Below are positions 33,149 through 40,608 of a DNA stretch of 64,000 bases, in pieces. The translations under genes and the position numbers were made by a program. Source of the stretch: Turneriella parva DSM 21527 (GTDB lineage: Bacteria; Spirochaetota; Leptospiria; Turneriellales; Turneriellaceae). How positions within the stretch are numbered: the stretch's first letter is position 1; every line of letters begins with the position of its first letter. The notes under the pieces were generated by a model. The model was not told the origin of the DNA. It searched no databases and saw only the letters and a list, made by a program, of their open reading frames with translations. Location: NCBI RefSeq assembly GCF_000266885.1, contig NC_018020.1:682001-746000 (forward strand), given 5' to 3'.

Positions 33149-35224
33149 TCACCCAATCCACCGACCCGTCTGGTACACCGCAAACGACGCCGCATACGCA
33201 AGGCTCGTCAGCACCACGAATACCGTGACCGCCCACACAGTGCTGTTCAATTCACGGCGAATTGTCGCGAGCGTACTCATGCACTGCGCGCACAGCGCGA
33301 AGAATATCATGACAGAAATAGCCAGCAGCGCATCGTAAGTGGGTTTGCCGTCAGGTCTTTTTTCGGCGATGAGCTGCTTGCCGAGCACCTCGGGTGATTC
33401 ATCGGCATCGTTGACGCTGAAAATAATGCCGAGGGTCGACACGAAAACTTCGCGCGCGGGAAAAGCCGCCAGCACCGCGACCGAGATTTTCCAGTCAAAG
33501 CCGAGCGGGCGAAAGAACGGTTCTACAGCGACGCCAAAGCGTCCGAGATAGCTATCGCGCAGGTGCACAGACTGCAGTCGAGTTTGCAGCTCTTCTTCGA
33601 ATGCCTTGCGCTCGTCTGCCTTCAGGTTTGCAATGTGCGTCGGCAGATGCGTAACCTTGATGCCCTTTTCGATGGCAAACTGCATTGTCGTCAGATTGGT
33701 CAGTTTCTGGCTGTGCGGAAAATATGCGAGCGCCCAGATGACAATCGACAGCGCAAAGATGATACCGCCGACGCGCTTCAAAAAATTCATCGCGGCATCG
33801 TAAACCCGGCGCCACACATTTTGCAGACGCGGCAAATGGTATTCGGGCAGCTCGAGAATAAACGGGCTCTCGCTGGTTTTTCTGAGCACATGCCGGTTGA
33901 GCAACCACGCGAGCGGCATCGCGACGCTGATACCCACGAGATGCATCGCAAAGAGCGCGACGGCGGCCCATAAAGCGCCAAAGCGCGGCTCGATAAATGC
34001 ACCGATAAAGAGTACGTAGACTGGCAACCGCGCCGAACACGACATCAGCGGTGCAATCAGAATGGTTGCCATGCGCGCGCGGTCAGTGGGCATCACCCGC
34101 GCCGAAAGAATACCCGGCACGGCGCAAGCAAAACTTGAAAGCAGCGGTATAAATGCGCGACCGTTCAGGCCTGTCCAGCCGAGCAGTTTGTCTGACAAGA
34201 ATGCCGCGCGCGCCAGATACCCGGTCTCTTCGAGTATCGCAATAAACAGAAACAAAATCATAATCTGCGGAACAAACACCAGCACTGACCCGGCGCCGGC
34301 AATTACGCCATCGGCGATGAGCGATGCGGTCACGGGGTAGCCGGCAAGCCCTGAACGGGCAGCCTGGCCCATGCCTTTCATAAATCCGTCTATCGCGTCC
34401 ATAACCGGCTTGGCGCCGGCATAGATGCTGAAGAACATCGCGCCGATTATCAAAGTGAACGCGAGCAAACCAAAAACGCGGTGCGTCAGCAAGGCATCGA
34501 TTTTTTTCGTGGGGGAGCTCTTAACTTCTGCCTTCTGCACCGCTTTGCGCAGTATCTTATCGATCGCCGCGTAGGTTTCGTCAATATCCCCTCCCCCGAC
34601 CCCGACCCCTCCCCGCATGCGGGGAGGGGTGCCAGAGGCGGGGTGGGGACATTCACCGACGATCACTTCGACCAGCGACGCAATGTGCTGCTTCGTGGCC
34701 TGCGTCACTTCGACGACGCGAAAACCAAGCGCCTTTTCGAGTGCTTGCACATCAACGGTGTAACCGCGCCGTTTCGCGATATCGCTCATCGTCAGCACGG
34801 CAATTGCAGACACACCGGTTTCTTGAACCTGCAGACACAGGTAGAGCGAACGTTTCAGGTTGCCTGCATCGAGCACCACCACCGCGAGATCGGGCTTTTG
34901 TTCACCGCCCGCTTCGCCGTGCAAGACGCGCGAGGTGATTTCTTCGTCGGCTGATTTTGGTTTGAGGCTATACGTGCCCGGTAGGTCAATAACCTCAAAA
35001 CCTTCGTGGCCTTCTAATAATCCCGCTTTTTTTTCGACGGTGACGCCGGCATAGTTACCCGTATGCTGCCGCGCGCCACAGAGTGCGTTGAAGATCGTGG
35101 TCTTACCCGCATTGGGGTTACCGATCAATGCGACGCGAAACGATGCGGGCTGCGACGGTCGCGCGACAACCTGCGGTTGACGAGTTTGACCTGACTTTTT
35201 CTTATTTGATTTTGCGCGCAGCAT
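33149..35224 (-). CDS. feoB: Ferrous iron transporter B
   Basis: A 691-residue inner-membrane Fe(II) transporter. The N-terminal G domain has G1 GNPNAGKTTIFNALCG, G3 DLPGTYSL and G4-like MSDIAKR; the membrane part includes gate motifs SFACAVPGILSAR and LAAFPAREVFVSTLG with the conserved Cys. About residues 192-212 (CPHPASGTPPRMRGGVGVGGG) are a translated palindromic repeat placed where the G domain joins the membrane part. Its start overlaps the feoA stop by 1 bp. Expected to be iron-repressed through the Fur site at 35728. Confidence 0.96.
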   Translation of the reverse strand: MLRAKSNKKKSGQTRQPQVVARPSQPASFRVALIGNPNAGKTTIFNALCGARQHTGNYAGVTVEKKAGLLEGHEGFEVIDLPGTYSLKPKSADEEITSRVLHGEAGGEQKPDLAVVVLDAGNLKRSLYLCLQVQETGVSAIAVLTMSDIAKRRGYTVDVQALEKALGFRVVEVTQATKQHIASLVEVIVGECPHPASGTPPRMRGGVGVGGGDIDETYAAIDKILRKAVQKAEVKSSPTKKIDALLTHRVFGLLAFTLIIGAMFFSIYAGAKPVMDAIDGFMKGMGQAARSGLAGYPVTASLIADGVIAGAGSVLVFVPQIMILFLFIAILEETGYLARAAFLSDKLLGWTGLNGRAFIPLLSSFACAVPGILSARVMPTDRARMATILIAPLMSCSARLPVYVLFIGAFIEPRFGALWAAVALFAMHLVGISVAMPLAWLLNRHVLRKTSESPFILELPEYHLPRLQNVWRRVYDAAMNFLKRVGGIIFALSIVIWALAYFPHSQKLTNLTTMQFAIEKGIKVTHLPTHIANLKADERKAFEEELQTRLQSVHLRDSYLGRFGVAVEPFFRPLGFDWKISVAVLAAFPAREVFVSTLGIIFSVNDADESPEVLGKQLIAEKRPDGKPTYDALLAISVMIFFALCAQCMSTLATIRRELNSTVWAVTVFVVLTSLAYAASFAVYQTGRWIG
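34588..34648. repeat. GC-rich palindromic element inserted in frame in feoB
   Basis: The core 34606-34629 is a perfect 24-bp palindrome with half CCCCTCCCCGCA. The flanks CTCCCCCGACCCCGA and GGCGGGGTGGGG also pair loosely. The frame of feoB is kept. Confidence 0.8.
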
Positions 35225-35472
35225 TAGGCGACCGTGATTCCCGCGAGATCGGCGCGCCTGACAATAATCGGGGCATCGAGTACCTGCAAAATAACAGGGT
35301 CGCCAAACGGGGCCAGCTTGACGAGCTGAACATGTTCGCCTTTCACCAATCCGATTTCGGCGAGGCGCTCGTTCGCGACCGGCGTCGCGACGATCGTGCC
35401 ACCTTCGCCTGGCATCAGCTCAGTCAAAAACCGCACGACGGGAAGGTTCTGCTTTTTTGGCTCACGTTTCAT
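35224..35472 (-). CDS. feoA: Ferrous iron transport protein A
   Basis: An 82-residue SH3-like cytoplasmic protein. LPVVRFLTELMPGEGGTIVATPVANERLAEIGLVKGEHVQLVKLAPFGDPVILQV is the FeoA fold, which aids FeoB. Overlaps feoB by one base (TAATG). AAAGGT ribosome site upstream. Preceded by a small Cys-containing membrane-protein gene. Confidence 0.95.
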   Translation of the reverse strand: MKREPKKQNLPVVRFLTELMPGEGGTIVATPVANERLAEIGLVKGEHVQLVKLAPFGDPVILQVLDAPIIVRRADLAGITVA

Positions 35473-35517
35473 GTTCGACCTTTAATTTAACCGTAGTCTC
35501 CGTTAAGCTTGAGCCTG

Positions 35518-35688
35518 CTATGCGACCCGTCTTCGGGTCTCTGCCTCAGAGCCTGTCGAAGGAGCCTGCCCTGAGCCTGTCGAAGGGCACTTCGCACATG
35601 CCGCTCTGCGCCGGTGAGATATATAGTTGAACACCAAATAAGCGGCAGCTAATGCCACTGCCCCGCCCGCAAACAGATAATCGACCAT
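35518..35688 (-). CDS. FeoB-associated Cys-containing small membrane protein
   Basis: A 56-residue protein from ATG 35688 to TAG 35518. One transmembrane segment (YLFAGGAVALAAAYLVFNYI), a basic stop-transfer RRRAA, and a CAKCP pair match the known FeoB-associated Cys-rich membrane proteins, whose role may be to help FeoB. The C-terminal PSTGSGQAPSTGSEAE is encoded by two CCTTCGACAGGCTC repeats, so the usual Cys-rich tail appears replaced. It is the first gene after the Fur-like site and 45 bp before feoA. Size is below normal gene-calling limits. Confidence 0.7.
   Translation of the reverse strand: MVDYLFAGGAVALAAAYLVFNYISHRRRAACAKCPSTGSGQAPSTGSEAETRRRVA
35549..35586. repeat. Tandem GAGCCTGTCGAAGG repeats
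   Basis: Two identical 14-mers at 35549 and 35573, 24 bp apart, inside the 3' end of the small membrane-protein gene. Confidence 0.7.
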
Positions 35689-35727
35689 ACTTTCAGCCCG
35701 CGTTTACCGACGCGCCGTCAAGCCAAT

Positions 35728-35742
35728 TGAGAATGATTGTCA
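35728..35742. promoter_or_regulatory. Fur box ahead of the feo operon
   Basis: TGAGAATGATTGTCA matches the 7-1-7 Fur consensus TGATAATnATTATCA in 12 of 14 positions; the symmetry extends to AATTGA/TCAATT on both sides (9 of 10 pairs over 21 bp). It is 40 bp upstream of the first feo-operon gene. Confidence 0.75.
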
Positions 35743-35760
35743 ATTAAGTTTGGGGGGATC

Positions 35761-36102
35761 CTATTCCAGCAGCAGAATCTTCAATGACTCTAGCAGTTGC
35801 CGCTGGTTCTTCGCCGACAGCACACCGCGTTGCTCGACGAAACGGCGATTGTCGATCGAGCGCACCTGATCGACCAGAATGTCAGAAGCGCGCTTCAACC
35901 CGGCAGGCTTCAGGTCGATATGCACGCGCAGTATCTCTGCTTTGGGAGCTACCTTGGTCGATATCGGGCAAACAATAGTGCTGGGATGTACCCCGTTCAG
36001 CAGGTCGGTCTGCACAACAACAACAGGCCGCTTCTTACCGGGCTCGGTACCATATCTTGGATTCAAGTCAGCAATATAAACGCCGAATTTCTCAATTCTC
36101 AC
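35761..36102 (-). CDS. mazF: MazF/PemK-family endoribonuclease toxin
   Basis: A 113-residue toxin starting at GTG 36102. FGVYIADLNPRYGTEPGKKRPVVVVQTDLLN is the MazF core with the conserved Arg, and VCPISTK carries the Ser/Thr segment; DILVDQVRSIDNRRF completes the fold. MazF cleaves mRNA at short motifs. It lies 12 bp after the antitoxin stop; that gap and stop are formed by a CGGTTCGACAAGCTCACCG repeat. Confidence 0.93.
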   Translation of the reverse strand: MRIEKFGVYIADLNPRYGTEPGKKRPVVVVQTDLLNGVHPSTIVCPISTKVAPKAEILRVHIDLKPAGLKRASDILVDQVRSIDNRRFVEQRGVLSAKNQRQLLESLKILLLE

Positions 36103-36121
36103 GGTTCGACAAGCTCACCGC
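36103..36121. repeat. TTCGACAAGCTCA repeat at the toxin-antitoxin junction
   Basis: CGGTTCGACAAGCTCACCG covers the antitoxin stop (36115-36117) and ends at the mazF GTG. Confidence 0.45.
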
Positions 36122-36351
36122 GGCGTGCCATCAACGATCATTTCAAGCTCTTTGAGCATGGCCAACGAATCTGCGGCGACGAGTTTTGACTCAACCGCCA
36201 ACTTCTCTCTCAGCTCGCGCCTACGCTCCAGTGCGTTATAGGCCCTTATGGCTTCGTTGATGTATGCATTGCGCGAAATCTTGCGCCGTTTCACAAAATG
36301 CTCCGCATCTTGTAAGATATCGTCTTCAACCTTGAGAGACATGGCTTGCAT
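36115..36351 (-). CDS. Ribbon-helix-helix antitoxin of the mazF pair
   Basis: A 78-residue protein. MSLKVEDDILQDAEHFVKRRKISRNAYINEAIRAYNALE is a ribbon-helix-helix DNA-binding fold, the rest (ELREKLAVESKLVAADSLAMLKELE) a helical toxin-binding tail. A start at ATG 36342 (MSLKV) is also possible. An inverted repeat sits directly upstream. Confidence 0.88.
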   Translation of the reverse strand: MQAMSLKVEDDILQDAEHFVKRRKISRNAYINEAIRAYNALERRRELREKLAVESKLVAADSLAMLKELEMIVDGTPR

Positions 36352-36352
36352 G

Positions 36353-36371
36353 GTATCACCTTTAGTGACAC
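36353..36371. promoter_or_regulatory. mazEF-type operator
   Basis: GTATCAC-cttta-GTGACAC, arms matching in 6 of 7 positions, starts 1 bp before the antitoxin start codon. Suits autorepression by the RHH antitoxin. Confidence 0.5.
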
Positions 36372-36460
36372 TTTAATAATATCTAAAAGCCTCGTCAAGA
36401 TAATTTGCATGGCTTTCATGGGACACTGCGGCCTCATCGCAAACAAAACCTGCCCTCTGC

Positions 36461-36531
36461 GTCATGCCCGCGAAGGCGGGCATCTATAATCATTTGTGCG
36501 GCGACCAGATTCCCGCTTTCGCGGGAATGAC
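36461..36531. repeat. BIME-like pair of CCCGCGAAAGCGGG repeats, second copy
   Basis: Left unit GTCATGCCCGCGAAGGCGGG... (36461-36486) and inverted right unit (36506-36531), the same family as 32988-33060. Confidence 0.8.
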
Positions 36532-36571
36532 ATATGAGCCGAAGACTCGCCCAATCGCTGTGGTATTGAAT

Positions 36572-38311
36572 TCAGAACACACTCTCCAAAAACCTACCCA
36601 TGCGCTTCTTACCGAGCGCTGGGGCTGGCTTACCGTTCACAATCGCTGCCTGGCCCGCAATAAAGACGTGCCGCGCGGCCGCGCCTTCATTCACGATGCG
36701 GTCAAATTTGAAGCCTTTGCTCCACGGCATGAGCTTCACTTTTTCGAGTGAGTCGTCGAGGCGCTTCGGGTCAATCACGACCACGTCGGCCTGCGCACCG
36801 GGTTTGAGAACTCCCGCGTCGAGGCCAAACCAGCCGGCGAGCTCACCCGTGAGCCGCCATACCGCTTTTTCAACAGGCATGATCGGTTTGCCCAAAAGCT
36901 CCGCATCACGCACCTGCTTGAGCATGCGCAGCGGAAAATTGTAGAACGCCATGTTCCTGAGATGGGCGCCCGAATCAGCAAAGCTCATGAGCGTCGCCGG
37001 GTTCTGCATGATCTCGGCGACCTTCTCGGGCCGGTGGTTCGCGAGGCAGGTATGCCAGCGAATGCCGCGGTCGTAGGTGAGCAAAAGGTCGAGAAACGTA
37101 TCGATGACATCTTGGCCGCGTGCCGCGGCGACGTCGGCGAAACTCTTGCCGATGAGCGCTTTGTCGGGGCAGCTTAAGATCGTCGTGTCAGACAAATCGC
37201 GGTGCCAGACTTTCGGCGCGAGCTTGCGCAGCATGTCCTTCTTAAACCGGTGGCGAAATGATTTGTCTTCCAGCAGCGCGTGGCGCTTTTCGAGATTTTT
37301 CGCGGCGTCGCGTATTTTCTGCCCGGCGAAAAACTCTTCAAAGAGCACGGAATCCCAGCCATCGTAATAGAGGTCGAACGGTACCGGTGGCGATTGCCAG
37401 CGGTAGTTGCCGCGAAAGACCTTGTTCGCGAGCCACGACACCAGCTGCGCCAGCTGCAAGACGTACGGGTCGGCCTTGAGATCCATCATCGTGATCACGG
37501 TCGTGCGCAGCGGCTCGCGCACAATGCCCCCACTCGCGAGCGCCATGCCAAGCACGTTGACGCGCGTGATCAGGTTCGGTGCGGATTGATGGATGCGGTG
37601 GCGACGGCGCAACAGTTCGAGCAGCGGCTTTTTTTCAGCGCGGCGCGCATAATAACTCGGCAGCGACGCCGACCACTCGCGCTCGCCGTCGAGGCGGTCC
37701 CACGGGTTAGTCATGCAGCTCATACCCAGAAAGCCGGCATCAAGCGCTTCGGCGAGCAGCGTCTCCATCTGTTTCTGTTCAGCCGGCGTGGGGCGTTCGC
37801 CCGTGACCGAACGGTGCAGCCCCATCGCGCGGGCGCGCAGGTCACTGTGGCCCATGAAGCTCGCTACGTTGGGGCCAATCGGGTGCTTATCGATCCACTT
37901 GCGGTAGCCGAGCGGCGAATCCCATTTCTTAATCTTCTTTAATAAGGGCAGAACCACTTCGCGCGGCACCGCCTCGACACGCGTGAACATATCGGCACAG
38001 TCTTCGGGGCTCGAAGCCACAAAACTCACCGAGCAGCTGCCCACCACCACGCTCGTCACACCGTGCCGCACCGATTCGGTTAGTCCCGGTGACAGCGCAA
38101 GCTCCGCGTCGTAATGCGTGTGGGTATCGAGAAAACCCGGCGTGACCCACATGCCTTTGGCATCGATGCGTTTCGCATTTGCAGCCTTGATGCTGCCACG
38201 GGGGGCAATCGCGGCAATTTTGCCGTTTTCGATGAGGACATCCGATGCGCTCGGTTGTGCCCCGGTACCATCGTAGACAGTACCATTTTGGATCAGCAGA
38301 CGTGCAGCCAT
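36572..38311 (-). CDS. Amidohydrolase, N-acyl-D-amino-acid deacylase family
   Basis: A 579-residue metal-dependent hydrolase. The HxH metal motif is in TPGFLDTHTHYDAELAL near residue 63, the conserved Cys follows in VVVGSCSVSFV near 92, SFMGHSDLR near 157, and the final metal Asp in SFADSGAHLRNM near 448. Beta-sandwich segments frame the barrel at both ends (LLIQNGTVYDGTGA and DVVVIDPKRL). Family members remove acyl groups from D-amino acids or related amides. No operon partner; divergent from a barrel protein gene. Confidence 0.87.
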   Translation of the reverse strand: MAARLLIQNGTVYDGTGAQPSASDVLIENGKIAAIAPRGSIKAANAKRIDAKGMWVTPGFLDTHTHYDAELALSPGLTESVRHGVTSVVVGSCSVSFVASSPEDCADMFTRVEAVPREVVLPLLKKIKKWDSPLGYRKWIDKHPIGPNVASFMGHSDLRARAMGLHRSVTGERPTPAEQKQMETLLAEALDAGFLGMSCMTNPWDRLDGEREWSASLPSYYARRAEKKPLLELLRRRHRIHQSAPNLITRVNVLGMALASGGIVREPLRTTVITMMDLKADPYVLQLAQLVSWLANKVFRGNYRWQSPPVPFDLYYDGWDSVLFEEFFAGQKIRDAAKNLEKRHALLEDKSFRHRFKKDMLRKLAPKVWHRDLSDTTILSCPDKALIGKSFADVAAARGQDVIDTFLDLLLTYDRGIRWHTCLANHRPEKVAEIMQNPATLMSFADSGAHLRNMAFYNFPLRMLKQVRDAELLGKPIMPVEKAVWRLTGELAGWFGLDAGVLKPGAQADVVVIDPKRLDDSLEKVKLMPWSKGFKFDRIVNEGAAARHVFIAGQAAIVNGKPAPALGKKRMGRFLESVF

Positions 38312-38401
38312 GGCTCATGCCCGCAACGTAGCCGATTTGGCGTCAACCGCCATTTTGAAATCAAGTGCTTTTCAATCGGCGATCAGAAACGTGAATGGTC
38401 T

Positions 38402-38989
38402 GTGATTTCGCGAAACATTTTTCGCCTGCTAATCCTCTGCATTTTGGTGCCCACGGCAATCTCAGCTGAAGCTGTCTTTCTCAAGCTGGGCTACGGCGGC
38501 ATCTGGCAGTTCTATGAAGAACCACTGCCTGCATCCACTCCACTTTCATCGGGGGCATCTGCATCAACGGGTCAAAAGGCAAACGCCGTTGGACAGGGAG
38601 ACCGGTTCGCACTCGGTTTTGATCTGAAACTCACAAAGCAGCACGCGTTCTCAGGTGCATTGGAGACCGATCTCGCGTTTACCCACCGCTCGCTTGCCCT
38701 GGGTGGTCTGGCCTACAAGTGGTTTCCCTTCGATTGGTACAATGCACCGTTTGTCGGAGCCGGTATCGATTATTTCGGCATCTCGCTCGGTACAGCAAAT
38801 GTTGTCGATCGTTTCGGACTGCACCTTGCCTACGGTTTGAATATCCAGTTTCCCGAGAATATCTACCTGATTGTCGATTTCAAGAATGTGTTCTTCGACG
38901 CTGTTTCCAATCAAGTGGGCACTGAAAGGTATACGCATTTTCTTATTTTGACAGCTTCATTTGCCTATCGGATACCCGTTGGCGACTAA
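38402..38989 (+). CDS. Predicted outer-membrane beta-barrel protein
   Basis: A 195-residue exported protein. The GTG at 38402 is chosen because a signal peptide (ISRNIFRLLILCILVPTAISAEA) starts there; no strong ribosome site is visible. The mature part alternates strands with terminal aromatics: VFLKLGYGGIWQFYE, LGGLAYKWFPFDWYNAPFVGAGIDYFGI, FGLHLAYGLNIQFPENIYLIVDFKNVFF and THFLILTASFAYRIPVGD, the last a typical C-terminal strand. Function unknown. Open frame upstream to 38114 lies over the amidohydrolase and is not part of the gene. Confidence 0.65.
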   Translation: MISRNIFRLLILCILVPTAISAEAVFLKLGYGGIWQFYEEPLPASTPLSSGASASTGQKANAVGQGDRFALGFDLKLTKQHAFSGALETDLAFTHRSLALGGLAYKWFPFDWYNAPFVGAGIDYFGISLGTANVVDRFGLHLAYGLNIQFPENIYLIVDFKNVFFDAVSNQVGTERYTHFLILTASFAYRIPVGD

Positions 38990-39039
38990 TCTCTGCCCCT
39001 GCGGTGCGGCTTCGGCTAGATGCCTTTAGCGAGCCCTGT

Positions 39040-39060
39040 AAAGGACATGCATCCTTTTTT
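39040..39060 (+). terminator. T-tailed hairpin after the barrel protein gene
   Basis: AAAGGA-catgca-TCCTTT followed by TTT, 50 bp after the barrel stop. A weak intrinsic terminator. Confidence 0.5.
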
Positions 39061-39098
39061 ACTGTGCGCGCTGAATTGCGCAGCTGATTTTTCCCGCC

Positions 39099-40115
39099 AT
39101 GAAAGCCCATGTGCTCGAAAACAGTTTTGGCATTGAGAACATTAGCTTGCGCGAGCGCGAGGTGGCGGATCTAGATTCGCATGAAATCCGCATCGCGATG
39201 AAGGCGGTATCGCTCAACTTTCGCGACTACCTGATGGTCACCGGCAATTATAACCCCAAACTCAAACTGCCCATGGTACCGCTCTCTGACGGCGCGGGCG
39301 AAGTTGTCGCGGTCGGCAAGTCGGTCACGCGCTTCAAGGTCGGCGACCGTGTGATGCCGACCTTCTCACAGAACTGGATTGCGAAGCGCCCGGTAAGCGA
39401 CGATTTACGTAAGAGCACGCTCGGCGGCCCGCTCGACGGTACTGCCTGCGAGATCATGCAGGTACCCGAATGGGCGGCGGTCGAGATTCCCGAGGGACTC
39501 AGCTACGCCGAAGCGGCGACGCTGCCATGCGCTGCGCTCACTGCCTGGTCGTCGCTTGTGACGATGAACCAAGCGAAGCCAGGCGAATACGTGGTGGTGC
39601 TCGGCACCGGCGGCGTTTCGATCTTCGCGCTGCAGTTTGCCAAAATGCTCGGCTGCAAAGTTATAGCAACTTCGAGCTCCGACGACAAACTAAAGAAGGC
39701 CGAAGAGCTCGGCGCCGACTACGTCATTAACTACAAAGAAAAACCCGACTGGGCAAAAGAGGTGCGCAAGATTACGAAGATGCAGGGCGCCGACCACATC
39801 ATCGAAGTGGGCGGTGCCGGCACGCTCGAGCAGTCCATTCGCGCGGTGCGCATGGACGGAGTCATCAATCTCATCGGTATTCTCGCCGGTTCGTCGAAAG
39901 AGCTCAACCTGCTGCCGATTCTGATGCAGAACGTGCGCATGCAGGGCATTCTCGTCGGTGGCCGCGAGGCATTCGAAGACATGTGCCGCGCGGTTACGGC
40001 GAATGGACTCAAACCCGCAATTGATAAGACGTTTGGTTTTGCCGAATTGCAGGATTCGATACGGTACCTCAAGAGCGGCAGCCATTTTGGAAAGGTTGTA
40101 GTCGAGGTGGGGTAG
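39099..40115 (+). CDS. Zinc-independent MDR alcohol dehydrogenase / quinone oxidoreductase-like
   Basis: A 338-residue medium-chain dehydrogenase/reductase. The GroES-like N-terminus has SLNFRDYLMVTGNYNPK and VPLSDGAGEVVAVG with no catalytic Cys-His zinc set, and the Rossmann part has VVVLGTGGVSIFALQFAK near residue 165 followed by CKVIATSSSDDK, favouring NADPH. This fits quinone oxidoreductase or crotonyl-CoA/aldehyde reductase-like enzymes. A lone gene with a 36-bp perfect palindrome 5 bp after its stop. Confidence 0.9.
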   Translation: MKAHVLENSFGIENISLREREVADLDSHEIRIAMKAVSLNFRDYLMVTGNYNPKLKLPMVPLSDGAGEVVAVGKSVTRFKVGDRVMPTFSQNWIAKRPVSDDLRKSTLGGPLDGTACEIMQVPEWAAVEIPEGLSYAEAATLPCAALTAWSSLVTMNQAKPGEYVVVLGTGGVSIFALQFAKMLGCKVIATSSSDDKLKKAEELGADYVINYKEKPDWAKEVRKITKMQGADHIIEVGGAGTLEQSIRAVRMDGVINLIGILAGSSKELNLLPILMQNVRMQGILVGGREAFEDMCRAVTANGLKPAIDKTFGFAELQDSIRYLKSGSHFGKVVVEVG

Positions 40116-40120
40116 AGAAT

Positions 40121-40156
40121 TCATTTGCCCCCGAATTAATTCGGGGGCAAATGAAA
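40121..40156. repeat. Perfect 36-bp palindrome, copy A
   Basis: Half site TTCATTTGCCCCCGAATT followed by its exact inverse complement. It begins 5 bp after the dehydrogenase stop. The following about 40 bp (GGCTATCAATCCCAAGAAG...) are also similar to the sequence after copy B. Confidence 0.85.
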
Positions 40157-40231
40157 GGCTATCAATCCCAAGAAGAACTTGACCGACAGTGGCAACCGGC
40201 TGCGCATTGCAGAATCAGTGGCAATAATCAA

Positions 40232-40480
40232 ATGCAATTGGAATTACGAATCGCGATTTTGGCCTTAACCGTTTTTCTCTCAGCCTGCCTTACGTCGCGA
40301 AATCCAACGACTTATGGGGTGAATCTTAGCCCAGTACCGGTGCGAAAAGAAAAGGTCGAAAAGGCTTGCCATGGGCAAACCCAGACTGGCGGGCAAGTCC
40401 AAGCGAGTCTCGAAGAGTGCCAACGAAAACTCTTAGGAAACGATTATTACGAGGGGCTGAAATTAGGCACGGAACGGTAA
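40232..40480 (+). CDS. Small lipoprotein of unknown function
   Basis: An 82-residue protein from ATG 40232. MQLELRIAILALTVFLSAC is a good lipoprotein signal. The mature part TSRNPTTYGVNLSPVPVRKEKVEKACHGQ has two further Cys (ACHGQ and LEECQRK). No family recognised. It lies between two related palindromes (40121 and 40495); the open frame extending back into the first palindrome is rejected as the start. Confidence 0.6.
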   Translation: MQLELRIAILALTVFLSACLTSRNPTTYGVNLSPVPVRKEKVEKACHGQTQTGGQVQASLEECQRKLLGNDYYEGLKLGTER

Positions 40481-40494
40481 TGGCAAAGCCGAAT

Positions 40495-40530
40495 TTCCAT
40501 TGCCCCCGAATTAATTCGGGGGCAATGGAA
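40495..40530. repeat. Perfect 36-bp palindrome, copy B
   Basis: Half site TTCCATTGCCCCCGAATT followed by its exact inverse complement. Relative to copy A the outer arms differ (CATT/CCAT) but remain perfectly paired. It is 14 bp after the small lipoprotein stop. Confidence 0.85.
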
Positions 40531-40608
40531 GGGATTATCAACCCCAAGAAAAACTTGACCCGTCGTAACCTTCTGCACCGCATCGTCCTACCTGCTAGAG
40601 GAAAGTAA

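Noticed and set aside
40121-40156. Palindromes as insertion-sequence ends or attachment sites
   Set aside because: No transposase or integrase gene and no target duplication seen between copies.
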